From: a virus
Direction: 5' to 3' (one strand)
IMG/VR virus record: IMGVR_UViG_3300045806_000063
Span: 117,109-181,108 of that record
DNA: 64,000 nt
Part shown: positions 1 through 7,598 of the stretch, piece after piece
How the letters are laid out: each line of letters begins with the position of its first letter
How positions within the stretch are numbered: position 1 is the first letter of the stretch
Notes under the pieces: generated by a model
Told to the model about the DNA's origin: nothing
What the model saw: only the letters and a program-made list of their open reading frames with translations
The model's database searches: none
Program-made: the position numbers and the translations under genes

Positions 1-1
1 G

Positions 2-289
2 GAAGTGTTGGAAATGATCAAATTACAAACAGGTATAAAACGTCTTTTTAATAGTGATGGCGAAATCTGCGATGGATTAAATTCCGATAGCGATAAGTTT
101 AATAAGGTAGTCTACTGGACGCCTACTGCTATGAACGAGTTTAATAAAATCTATAATGAACTGGTAGGTATACAGCGTGAACTATACGATACTCATGGGA
201 TAAATTTATACAGAATAGGAGATAACACATGCCAATTGCCGAATACCGTACAATGGCTTATGGCGGGGCCAACCCTTGTAGTAAGCTAG
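2..289 (+). CDS. Hypothetical protein, possibly 5'-truncated
   Basis: The frame is open from the left window edge to the stop at 287-289, so the true start may lie outside the window. Inside it, GTG at 5 or ATG at 14 could serve, with GGAAG at 1-5 as a weak ribosome binding site for ATG 14. The product (about 90 aa) is hydrophilic with no motif I recognise. It overlaps the next gene by 61 bp in another frame, which is long even for a phage, so one boundary may be wrong. Function unknown. Confidence 0.5.
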   Translation, partial: EVLEMIKLQTGIKRLFNSDGEICDGLNSDSDKFNKVVYWTPTAMNEFNKIYNELVGIQRELYDTHGINLYRIGDNTCQLPNTVQWLMAGPTLVVS

Positions 290-1017
290 AAACAGATAGT
301 AACGGGTATCGTAAATGTATCGTTGGCGCTTTTGATGTAATGTCAAGGAATGGACACCGATATCCTGGAACTGAAAGAGTTTTAGCTCTTTTTGATGAAA
401 AAAGTCATTTCATGATTGGAGTGAGAGAAGGTAACTGTAGAGGAGAGTCTGATCACCCTAATTTAGTTGGGTTATCAATTCCTCAAAAAATCCATAGGTT
501 GGAACAGATTGAAGACACTAGAGTCTGTGTGCATCATAAGCGTTTCATACTGGATCATGGGTTAGATGAACATAGAAACAAAGTAATATTAGTCTACAGT
601 TGGCTGAAAGGTTCTGGTGCATTAGGACATGTAACTGAACAACAGTTAGATAATCCTGACGAGAATATATCCTTTAGTGTACGTTCTTTTGTTATAGATA
701 CCCTGCAGAGTGGGATTAAGCATAAAGAAATAACTAACATTATAACCTATGACAAAGTTAATCAAGCTGGATTATCATTCACAACTAAATTCGACACAGC
801 AGCACTGCGAAATTCTAGTGTTGGTCTTGAGAACTTGAATGATGATGGTTTTGTATTTAGCGATGCTGATCTAGATCTTGCTATACGTGAATCTAGAAGT
901 GCTGGAGTGGGCAATGAATCAAATGTCGCTAGGTTAGTTCAAGTGAAAGATTCATTAGGTTGGACAAAAGTACAATCGATAAATCCAGCTTTCCTTAACT
1001 GGAGATCCACGATATAA
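229..1017 (+). CDS. Probable prohead (core) protease, T4 gp21 / phiKZ gp175-like
   Basis: The 262-aa product resembles T4 gp21-type prohead proteases, which cut scaffold and capsid proteins inside the procapsid before packaging. Supporting features are SRNGHRYP at residues 39-46 (compare the SRNGRxYP motif), GESDHP at 72-77 with candidate catalytic His76, and ISFSVRS at 147-153 with candidate nucleophile Ser148 or Ser150. Length suits the family. ATG 229 follows AGGAGA at a good distance. A terminator palindrome follows directly, so this gene ends a transcript. The fold is inferred from motif order; an aspartate completing a triad is not assigned. Confidence 0.72.
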   Translation: MPIAEYRTMAYGGANPCSKLETDSNGYRKCIVGAFDVMSRNGHRYPGTERVLALFDEKSHFMIGVREGNCRGESDHPNLVGLSIPQKIHRLEQIEDTRVCVHHKRFILDHGLDEHRNKVILVYSWLKGSGALGHVTEQQLDNPDENISFSVRSFVIDTLQSGIKHKEITNIITYDKVNQAGLSFTTKFDTAALRNSSVGLENLNDDGFVFSDADLDLAIRESRSAGVGNESNVARLVQVKDSLGWTKVQSINPAFLNWRSTI

Positions 1018-1026
1018 GTCTTATTA

Positions 1027-1062
1027 CATTATCACTCCAGCATTAATGCTGGAGTGATAATG
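1027..1062. terminator. Perfect palindrome after the protease gene
   Basis: A 36-bp perfect inverted repeat centred on CATTAATG with no unpaired loop lies 10 bp after the protease stop. An AT-rich stretch and then an early promoter follow, so it probably ends the upstream transcript. Confidence 0.7.
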
Positions 1063-1080
1063 GTATATTCAAAATTTTTT

Positions 1081-1105
1081 CAAACATACATTATCTAGAT
1101 GAGAT
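1081..1105 (+). promoter_or_regulatory. Early promoter, long-leader type
   Basis: CATACATTATCTAGATGAG is a member of the repeated AT-rich element. The downstream leader to 1166 is nearly identical to those at 15285-15346 and 32355-32418, including the TTTTAATAGCAAATTAG segment and a TTGGAG ribosome binding site. Confidence 0.75.
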
Positions 1106-1166
1106 TACTAAATGGTTTTCTTAAGTAGCTATTCTTTTAATAGCAAATTAGATTGGAGATAAGATT

Positions 1167-1448
1167 ATGAGTACAGTACAACCTGCACGTGTATTAACTA
1201 TGACCCGCATGACAGTATTAAATATCGTATTTATCCACTTTTACCTCCGGACGGAAAATGGACCAGCGATGGTCGGACATGCCGCAGTGCGGCCAGGAGA
1301 GAACTATGGAGTAGTGGTACGTCTGTACCACTACCTAATGGGGATAACTGACGAGGCCATGGCCGGCCGCCTGGCCGCACCTTTCATAGATGACGACTCG
1401 GAGGGGTGGGAGGAAGTAACGATAGAACAATTAGCGGCTAATAGCTAG
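1167..1448 (+). CDS. Hypothetical early protein, foreign base composition
   Basis: This 93-aa product has no motif I recognise. ATG 1167 follows the conserved leader and TTGGAGATAAGATT. The body is clearly richer in G and C than its neighbours (for example 1245-1300 and 1355-1385), with GGC/GCC codons rare elsewhere in the window. The C-terminus is acidic. It stands alone between a promoter and a palindromic terminator, like an accessory early gene probably acquired from a bacterial or other phage genome. Confidence 0.7.
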   Translation: MSTVQPARVLTMTRMTVLNIVFIHFYLRTENGPAMVGHAAVRPGENYGVVVRLYHYLMGITDEAMAGRLAAPFIDDDSEGWEEVTIEQLAANS

Positions 1449-1472
1449 CCACTAATTGCTCGATCGCAGACA

Positions 1473-1494
1473 GAGGAGATCCTAGGATCTCCTC
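1473..1494. terminator. Palindrome GAGGAGATCC/GGATCTCCTC
   Basis: A 22-bp perfect palindrome centred on CCTAGG lies 25 bp after the stop at 1448 and is followed by a T-rich tract (1510-1528). It probably terminates the 93-aa gene transcript. Confidence 0.65.
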
Positions 1495-1534
1495 ATTCCT
1501 TCCTAATCTACTTATTTTTTTTCTTTTAAATTGA

Positions 1535-1556
1535 AAACATATATTATCTGAGTGAT
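1535..1556 (+). promoter_or_regulatory. Early promoter
   Basis: AACATATATTATCTGAGTGAT matches the copies at 33250-33270, 63640 and 63980. The downstream bases AGTCCGTAGTTAA are also shared with 33271-33283, so the conserved unit extends past the core. Confidence 0.8.
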
Positions 1557-1601
1557 AGTCCGTAGTTAAATTTATTTTAAATTAGTTAAGTGGTGAATAG
1601 A

Positions 1602-2123
1602 ATGAGCGAAACAGAGAAAAGGAAATTAGAGAGAAAAGAACTGTCAGTAATATTATTGGTATTTAAAGCACTGATGAAATATAGCAATGATACTGTATGG
1701 TCACAGTTTGTTGATATATCGGAAAGAACAATACAGGGCACCGCTCTACATGAGGAATGGTTATCTGTAACGACCTTAGTAGTACATATGCCAGAATTAT
1801 ATGCCAGATTAGCGGCGTGTGGGCGTGTAGAAGAAATGTCAAAACTAGACCAATTACTATATAACTCGGTTGTATACATGACTGATGGCGGGGTCGGGTA
1901 TAGATATGTTTTAACTAACCTCATTACTTCGTGTCATGACGTTCTTTCCGCAACACAACATGACGAATTGCATGTTGATGAAAATTATCATCAAGCAATA
2001 AAAATCTATGAAGAGTTATTGACTCTTTATAGTGTGATAGCGCGGGATACTGGAAATGATCGTAAGGATCCTCCACTGCCATTCGGTATCATTGAGGATA
2101 TAACCATAATGAGACGTGTATAA
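1602..2123 (+). CDS. Hypothetical early protein
   Basis: The start is taken as ATG 1602; an in-frame GTG at 1590 is an alternative, and the ribosome binding site is weak. The 173-aa product starts with a charged stretch (ETEKRKLERKE) and then looks mainly helical. No family recognised. Its TAA overlaps the ATG of the next gene (TAATG), indicating translational coupling. It is first in a two-gene early operon. Confidence 0.75.
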   Translation: MSETEKRKLERKELSVILLVFKALMKYSNDTVWSQFVDISERTIQGTALHEEWLSVTTLVVHMPELYARLAACGRVEEMSKLDQLLYNSVVYMTDGGVGYRYVLTNLITSCHDVLSATQHDELHVDENYHQAIKIYEELLTLYSVIARDTGNDRKDPPLPFGIIEDITIMRRV

Positions 2124-2728
2124 TGTTAGAAAGTTTAATTAGTTTTAAATGTGATCTAGATGCTGGGAGGATGCCTGAATGTTCTCCTAAAGAAAAAGAA
2201 AAATTCCAAAACTTTTCTAAGGAATATTTAACCAAGAAAGGATTGCCGGTGAAGGTCGTCAATGATGACCTTTTTAAGCACGTGGACGGCTGTAGACAGG
2301 CCTACATAGCTTCAGAGTTAACACCACTAACACAGGGAAACTTATCCTTGTTAGGTGATAGTTTTAACCCTGAGGTAGGTATTACTAGAGTTCACTTAGA
2401 AAGATGTATAACCTCAAGAAATGTGATAACTGGATCACACCAACGAAGCGTCCCGATAGAGAACGACTGTGGGGAAATTGGGATTGTACTTGATTTAGGC
2501 GGTGGACGCTGTAGTCTTCATGCTGGTACCATTAATCAATCGTTTGAAACGAATGACAAAGGAGAAATTAAACGCAACTTCCAGGTTGAGTTTGATGAGT
2601 TATTAGAAATGGTCTCTCTGCTTGAAGAATCTTACACTTTACTAATGGAAAACTGTAAAGGTGAGTTAGGTGATGCAAAGGAAGGTGATCATGTAGCGGT
2701 TGTTTCTTCAGTAGTAGGGATCTTTTAA
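2123..2728 (+). CDS. Hypothetical early protein
   Basis: The 201-aa product is coupled to the upstream gene through a TAATG overlap. A glycine-rich DLGGGRC segment (about residues 133-139) sits in a hydrophobic context. No family recognised. It is the last gene of the operon; an early promoter follows almost directly, with no strong palindrome in between. Confidence 0.75.
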   Translation: MLESLISFKCDLDAGRMPECSPKEKEKFQNFSKEYLTKKGLPVKVVNDDLFKHVDGCRQAYIASELTPLTQGNLSLLGDSFNPEVGITRVHLERCITSRNVITGSHQRSVPIENDCGEIGIVLDLGGGRCSLHAGTINQSFETNDKGEIKRNFQVEFDELLEMVSLLEESYTLLMENCKGELGDAKEGDHVAVVSSVVGIF

Positions 2729-2742
2729 ACTCATAGATAATT

Positions 2743-2764
2743 GAGAAATATATTATCAGTATGT
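2743..2764 (+). promoter_or_regulatory. Early promoter
   Basis: GAAATATATTATCAGTATG is a variant of the repeated element, 76 bp before the ATG at 2840. The leader contains GTAGCAAACAGCTAC, a short inverted repeat. Confidence 0.65.
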
Positions 2765-2839
2765 CGATAAAAAAATAATATCGATGTCAGTAATGTGTAG
2801 CAAACAGCTACTCAAATTTAACCAACAAGGATTTATCAA

Positions 2840-3271
2840 ATGACTGAAAATACTACAAATGCTACTGTAACTTCCATCACTTCAAGTCCTGCAAAAGCAA
2901 AGATCAAACATGCTGACGGTATAGTGACCGTCTCCGGTCTGAAACCTGAACAGTTCTTGCCTGAAGGCACTGATGCGGGGGTATTCGGTTTGGTTGATAC
3001 AGCTCGCGATAATTTGCTGGCGACCGTACTGAATGCAACTACCGATTATGCTGAAAAGCATAAACTGGTCAATTACAATACCAAACCGATCAGCCTCGGT
3101 GGCGCTACCTCGGCAACACTGTCAGCAGTTGACCATAAGGTCACTTCTGATATCAAGCAGATTCACAATGCTGAATTGCAAGCCGCATATGCTAAGTCTG
3201 ATGACTATGCGAAGAAACAACTGGAAGCCCTGAATGCTCCAGCAGTAGAAGAAGTAGCTGAAGCTGCATAA
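2840..3271 (+). CDS. Hypothetical Ala/Thr-rich early protein
   Basis: The 143-aa protein has a low-complexity Thr/Ser/Ala-rich N-terminus, a central part with alternating hydrophobic residues, and an acidic Ala/Glu-rich C-terminus. ATG 2840 follows AAGGA at a normal distance. Codon choice (CTG, GGT, CGT-type) differs from most genes here and resembles that of chimallin and PhuZ, which suggests strong expression. Function unknown. It is monocistronic, ended by a bidirectional palindrome facing the tail tube gene. Confidence 0.75.
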   Translation: MTENTTNATVTSITSSPAKAKIKHADGIVTVSGLKPEQFLPEGTDAGVFGLVDTARDNLLATVLNATTDYAEKHKLVNYNTKPISLGGATSATLSAVDHKVTSDIKQIHNAELQAAYAKSDDYAKKQLEALNAPAVEEVAEAA

Positions 3272-3290
3272 ACCCTTACCGGTTGTAAAT

Positions 3291-3328
3291 GGATACTCCC
3301 ACACTACCTAGGTAGTGTGGGAGTATCC
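3291..3328. terminator. Bidirectional palindromic terminator
   Basis: A 38-bp perfect palindrome centred on CCTAGG lies between convergent genes (plus-strand stop at 3271, minus-strand stop at 3353). It is followed by T-rich sequence on the plus strand and preceded by few bases on the other, so it can serve both transcripts. Confidence 0.8.
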
Positions 3329-3352
3329 TAACTTACTTATCTTATTTTTTTG

Positions 3353-4261
3353 TTATTCTGCAGGACTTGAAGTGTATCTATTAGGCGCTATTGTATCTGG
3401 AGTAATAGAAGCCAATGTACCAGCGGATGATGCTGCAACATTAGCGTCCATAGTGTTAAGTATGCCTGCAAGTTCTTGTGGTCTAAGATCTTGCAGATTA
3501 AGACTTTGCAAGATTGCATATGCAAACATTAATGGAGCTTGACCTATTTGACTATAAGCTGTGAATGTTAAATCTACATCCACAGACTTCAATGATGCTG
3601 CAGTTTCTTTATATCCTTTAAGTTCGCCAATGCTGTCAGTGACTTGCCAGTTAGCAGATAACCATGCCTTTAATGGCCTTGTGAGGGTCATGTCAGGCTC
3701 AACAGCCAATACCACGAATGATTGGTCGGCTGGGGTAATTACTGGGCTACCTGCAGCAATGTAATTAGGATTTTGACAAATAGCTGGAGTTTGTAAATCG
3801 GGATCCATTAAATAGATACGAGAAAATTCAGTCCAGTATCGGGTGATAGATTGATTAATACGATCAGCGCCATATCCTAAAACTGGTTTAGAAGCCGCTC
3901 TAGAGGATCTAGTTATTGTTTCCAATACCTCATTAGCATTACCAATTGGAGTGGAGGCGCCATGTTCATTCGTCACTGTCATATCAAAACCATCCACTTT
4001 AATTGGATAAGTTTCAATCATGTTTTTCAGCCAATCGACTTCTTTCTGTGGATTAGTAGCATACTGAAATAATCTAGGTGCTGCTATTAGAAACAGTCTT
4101 AAAGGCTGTTGTATATAAATTCCTGATGATGTAAAGGTCATCGGGATAGGCATGAATCCGTTTTGACCATTGATGGACAAATCAGTCATAGGCGACCTGT
4201 ATTCGCCAGATAGTAACGGCGTTAATATATTGCTTTGTATAGCAGTAAGTGGTGTTGCCAT
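3353..4261 (-). CDS. Tail tube protein (phiKZ gp30-like)
   Basis: The 302-aa product lies directly downstream of the sheath gene with a 13-bp gap, the sheath-tube order of phiKZ (gp29-gp30). It begins MATPLTAIQSNIL and is beta-rich, with several residue pairs typical of tube proteins. It would form the inner tube of the contractile tail through which DNA passes. The ribosome binding site (GGAGG on the minus strand near 4268-4272) is strong. No early promoter element lies upstream of this pair, which fits late expression. Assignment rests on position, size and resemblance from memory. Confidence 0.8.
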   Translation of the reverse strand: MATPLTAIQSNILTPLLSGEYRSPMTDLSINGQNGFMPIPMTFTSSGIYIQQPLRLFLIAAPRLFQYATNPQKEVDWLKNMIETYPIKVDGFDMTVTNEHGASTPIGNANEVLETITRSSRAASKPVLGYGADRINQSITRYWTEFSRIYLMDPDLQTPAICQNPNYIAAGSPVITPADQSFVVLAVEPDMTLTRPLKAWLSANWQVTDSIGELKGYKETAASLKSVDVDLTFTAYSQIGQAPLMFAYAILQSLNLQDLRPQELAGILNTMDANVAASSAGTLASITPDTIAPNRYTSSPAE

Positions 4262-4274
4262 TTTACATTCCTCC

Positions 4275-6464
4275 TTAGAATGGTGATGTTGAAGTTACAG
4301 TGCCACCAGATAAATTACCTGTACGTGTAGCAACCACTGTAAACAAAGCTACGTCTTTCGTGACTCCGGCAGCTACAGTTAATACATTATGCCAACTAAA
4401 ACCATTTTGAGTATCTACTTCTGTGAAGAATGTAGATGACGTTATAACCGCCTTACTGTTATATATACCGTTGATAGCATTGTAAATCAATTCATCAGAT
4501 TTATCAATGAATATCTGCTGTGTAGTTAAGTCATCACGACCTACGAGTTGTCTCCATACTTTAGCTTGTTGCAGTGCTAAGTTGGCACAGATATGTCGTA
4601 TTACATCAGATGTCAAAATCGACGTATCATTAGGGTAGATAGAGTGAATGAATGGGTAGAAATACTGATTCCCCATACCAGACGGTATACAGTAAATTGC
4701 ACCATTGTTCCATGCCTCGTTTGCAGATAATGGTGTAAAGTTAGGACTACTTAATGATTTGAAATACTGCACACCGTTATTATCAGGCATGGTATAATCA
4801 AAGGTTCCGCCAACGGACATCACGCCATTACCAGCCCCCATATAAGCTGCTCGTTTCAACAGCATTTCTATGTTTGCAGTCATAGGAGTTTGATAACCAT
4901 CCACCAATAATCCAGCTTGCATAACCAGAGTGGCTCGATAAGCCGGAGTGCCAAAAGTAGGAGATTCAGCAAAGTTAAGAATAGACTGTTGCAGAATTGC
5001 CGCAGCTGATATTTCTTGAGCCTGGGTCAATAAAGGCCCACCGTCTACGTATGTGGCAAGATGGACCGAGGTGTTTTGACGAAGTGCCATCCACTGTGGA
5101 AGAATTTCTTTAGTAGCAGACCCGAAACCAGTATCGTAAATTTCACTAAATGGATATTTCAGTATATTCGTTGCAGGGCAGGTATCAGTATTGTAACTGT
5201 ATTGTGTCCAGTTTTGAATTTCAAGTTCATAGTCTGATGTTAACAAACTACCATCAGTACCGCCCATCATGTAATAGCTATTCCCAGATGAGAGAATACT
5301 CTCTGTTGCATCTATCTGGAATCCATAAGCGGTGCCACCATTAGCATCTGTAGCTGTTAAAAAGTCAAGCATCCAGATACTTGCTGGAGGAGTAGGGTTA
5401 TTTGCCACCTCAGCTGCAAACAGCACGTTTAAGAATTCTTCAAGATTACTTTCAAATACAGTAACTGCACCGATAGGGCTAGTTATTGGCGACGTACCTG
5501 TGTTAAAGCCATCATCAGACCAGTTTGTTACCAGACCTTGTATGGTTAAATTGAGGTTTGTAATTGGGTCATATGCGTTTGGTTTAAACATAAACTGCAA
5601 ACTAGCACTACCTTTCAAATCTGGAATGATTAGAGGAGTGGAAGTATTTATGTTTCTGATAATTTGAGCATTAAATAATAACGCTTGCTGACTTGCCACG
5701 GTACCGGTATTGCCCGGAAGTGGGTTATTAGGTGTAGCAGCCCACATATTGAAACCGAACATATTACCACCGACACCGGTAAAGGAATCCTCTACCATAA
5801 ATAATGGGTATGTTATTTGACCTACCGAGTTAGCCCAGGTAATCGGTTGAGTACCACCTGCCCCACCAGTCCAGGTAATTGGCAATCCGTTGGTTCCAGT
5901 CCATGTATCAGTGCTGCTGCTGGTTAAAGTACCATTGAGTTCAGTTAACGACATACTACCTTGTGGTACTACAGTGTAACTAACCTTAACACCGCCAGGT
6001 ACGGGAACTGGAACACCATCTACCATTAATAACTCTGGTTGGTTAGTAGATGCGTTGTAAACTACCTTACCGTTCACATCTCTTTGATATTCGTAAATAT
6101 CCGCACCGTGTTCGATTGTAGCAAGGACTACTGCTGATGCTTTTGTCACTGGTGAGCCTCCCACACCAGGAGTCCGAATGATTTTAACCATACAGGGATT
6201 GCCTTTTTGCAATGTATCAACCAGGGCTTTGGTTTGGTGATTCCAATAAGGTCCTCTTTGATCGAACGCTGCTGAGCCAATTTGCTGCAAGGCATCTAAA
6301 TAGCTCATAATAGCAAGAATGTCCTGATCATTCCCGTATGGGGAACGTATCATAAACAATGGAAAATGCTGAGGCTGTAACAAAGATATCTGAGTAGGGG
6401 CTGTCGTACTTTGATCATTAACCCCTGTAAAGGTAAAGCCTGGCAGGTTTGTATTTGTTGCCAT
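4275..6464 (-). CDS. Contractile tail sheath protein (phiKZ gp29-like)
   Basis: The 729-aa product is close to the roughly 700 aa of phiKZ-type sheath proteins. The N-terminus (FPLFMIRSPYGNDQDILAIM) and the rest of the chain are rich in Thr, Asn and Gly. The C-terminal part contains the conserved-looking domain that interlocks subunits (around residues 600-720). It forms the contracting outer tail cylinder. It is first in a minus-strand operon with the tube gene. The AGGAAG ribosome binding site is at about 6471-6476 on the minus strand. Confidence 0.87.
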   Translation of the reverse strand: MATNTNLPGFTFTGVNDQSTTAPTQISLLQPQHFPLFMIRSPYGNDQDILAIMSYLDALQQIGSAAFDQRGPYWNHQTKALVDTLQKGNPCMVKIIRTPGVGGSPVTKASAVVLATIEHGADIYEYQRDVNGKVVYNASTNQPELLMVDGVPVPVPGGVKVSYTVVPQGSMSLTELNGTLTSSSTDTWTGTNGLPITWTGGAGGTQPITWANSVGQITYPLFMVEDSFTGVGGNMFGFNMWAATPNNPLPGNTGTVASQQALLFNAQIIRNINTSTPLIIPDLKGSASLQFMFKPNAYDPITNLNLTIQGLVTNWSDDGFNTGTSPITSPIGAVTVFESNLEEFLNVLFAAEVANNPTPPASIWMLDFLTATDANGGTAYGFQIDATESILSSGNSYYMMGGTDGSLLTSDYELEIQNWTQYSYNTDTCPATNILKYPFSEIYDTGFGSATKEILPQWMALRQNTSVHLATYVDGGPLLTQAQEISAAAILQQSILNFAESPTFGTPAYRATLVMQAGLLVDGYQTPMTANIEMLLKRAAYMGAGNGVMSVGGTFDYTMPDNNGVQYFKSLSSPNFTPLSANEAWNNGAIYCIPSGMGNQYFYPFIHSIYPNDTSILTSDVIRHICANLALQQAKVWRQLVGRDDLTTQQIFIDKSDELIYNAINGIYNSKAVITSSTFFTEVDTQNGFSWHNVLTVAAGVTKDVALFTVVATRTGNLSGGTVTSTSPF

Positions 6465-6502
6465 AATACTTCCTTAATTAAAGTTTAAAAAAATTCACTT
6501 AC

Positions 6503-6531
6503 CCTATAGGGGTGCACTCACACACTATAGG
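6503..6531. promoter_or_regulatory. Inverted repeat in the divergent sheath/6633 intergenic region
   Basis: CCTATAG and CTATAGG are separated by 15 bp in the 168-bp gap between the divergent sheath gene and the gene at 6633. The spacing suits a dimeric protein binding site, or late promoter parts for either direction. No early promoter element is present in the gap. Confidence 0.35.
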
Positions 6532-6632
6532 TTGGTATCTATATATAACGTAGTCATAAAATAAAAAACATAAACTGACAGAGTTGCCGGAGATCTTATG
6601 TTTAAATTCATCACCTATATAAGGAGTAATGC

Positions 6633-7598
6633 ATGTCATTAGATCAGGGCGTAATTGAGGAAGGACTTTATAGTACTAACTACTTGGCATCAGAACAAGT
6701 AAAGGCCAAAACAATAATCAAACTTATAGGAAGAGATTATCTTCTTTTTAAAGATGATACATTAGTGTTCAAAACTATTAAACCGTCATATGGTGGAAGA
6801 GAAGGTAGAAGGGTTGTGGCGTTATTAGGAGATTTGCCAAACATACCTACATTTAATCATCCGATTTATCACAATGGAGTCTCATATATAGATGCTAGAG
6901 CATTTATCAATAGACAAAGTGGTGAAATACGAAATCAAGGTGAGTATGATAATTTAATCAGAAGAGCTATTTTGGACATGCTCTGGATTGAAGAACGAGA
7001 TATATTCTTTAGCGGACAAATCTTAAATCTGACAGCTAAAGTATTTAGTGAATGGGTAGGGGCAGGTGTAGAGAGAGGAGCTAATCTTGATATGCGAACC
7101 GCTGGAAATGTCAAGGTATTGCTTATGGCGTATATCTTATTCCAGGCAGTGACTAAGAATGGAATGGGTGCAGAAGAACGCAGTGCATTCATAATCAAAA
7201 AAGCAAGGGATATACTAGGTTTGCAAATGGAGTATGTGTTAACCTTAACTGAGACTTATCCAACTGCTTTCAGTGACATATATGAAAATCCAGGAAGAAT
7301 ATTCTTTTTAGTTAAATCATTGGCGGTGGTAACTAATGATGAGAGATTGAGCTTTGAAAGAACCCTTTATGATATCATTGGTAATGGGGCTACGATGCAA
7401 AGTAACTCTCGTGAACTGGCATGTATCTCTATTGAAAATATACCGACCTTTGTAGCGCTGATGCACTTTGTTAATTTCCCTAGTATGAAGACTACTAAAA
7501 TTGGAAGTCCTCTTTTCCATAGTCGTACAAAATATGGTGATGTTTTAGAGAGATTCATTTCTCTAAATACTAGCTATGAGACAATAGATGCAAGATGA
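6633..7598 (+). CDS. Putative virion-associated protein, phiKZ tail-region type
   Basis: The 321-aa product follows AAGGAG at a good distance. Residues 9-24 (EEGLYSTNYLASEQVK) are encoded by a 51-bp segment that also occurs exactly in the gene at 12361, so the N-terminus appears chimeric. The rest is helical and hydrophilic. It overlaps the next gene by 4 bp (ATGA) and heads a three-gene block next to sheath and tube. By position these may correspond to phiKZ gp26-gp28, probably tail or baseplate parts; that is inference. Confidence 0.65.
   Translation: MSLDQGVIEEGLYSTNYLASEQVKAKTIIKLIGRDYLLFKDDTLVFKTIKPSYGGREGRRVVALLGDLPNIPTFNHPIYHNGVSYIDARAFINRQSGEIRNQGEYDNLIRRAILDMLWIEERDIFFSGQILNLTAKVFSEWVGAGVERGANLDMRTAGNVKVLLMAYILFQAVTKNGMGAEERSAFIIKKARDILGLQMEYVLTLTETYPTAFSDIYENPGRIFFLVKSLAVVTNDERLSFERTLYDIIGNGATMQSNSRELACISIENIPTFVALMHFVNFPSMKTTKIGSPLFHSRTKYGDVLERFISLNTSYETIDAR
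6655..6705 (+). repeat. 51-bp in-frame repeat, copy 1
   Basis: This segment is identical over 51 bp to 12770-12820 and read in the same frame in both genes, giving EEGLYSTNYLASEQVK. Confidence 0.97.

Noticed and set aside
1586-1924. 112-codon minus-strand frame
   Set aside because: It lies antisense to the well-supported gene at 1602-2123; it has no ribosome binding site or context of its own.
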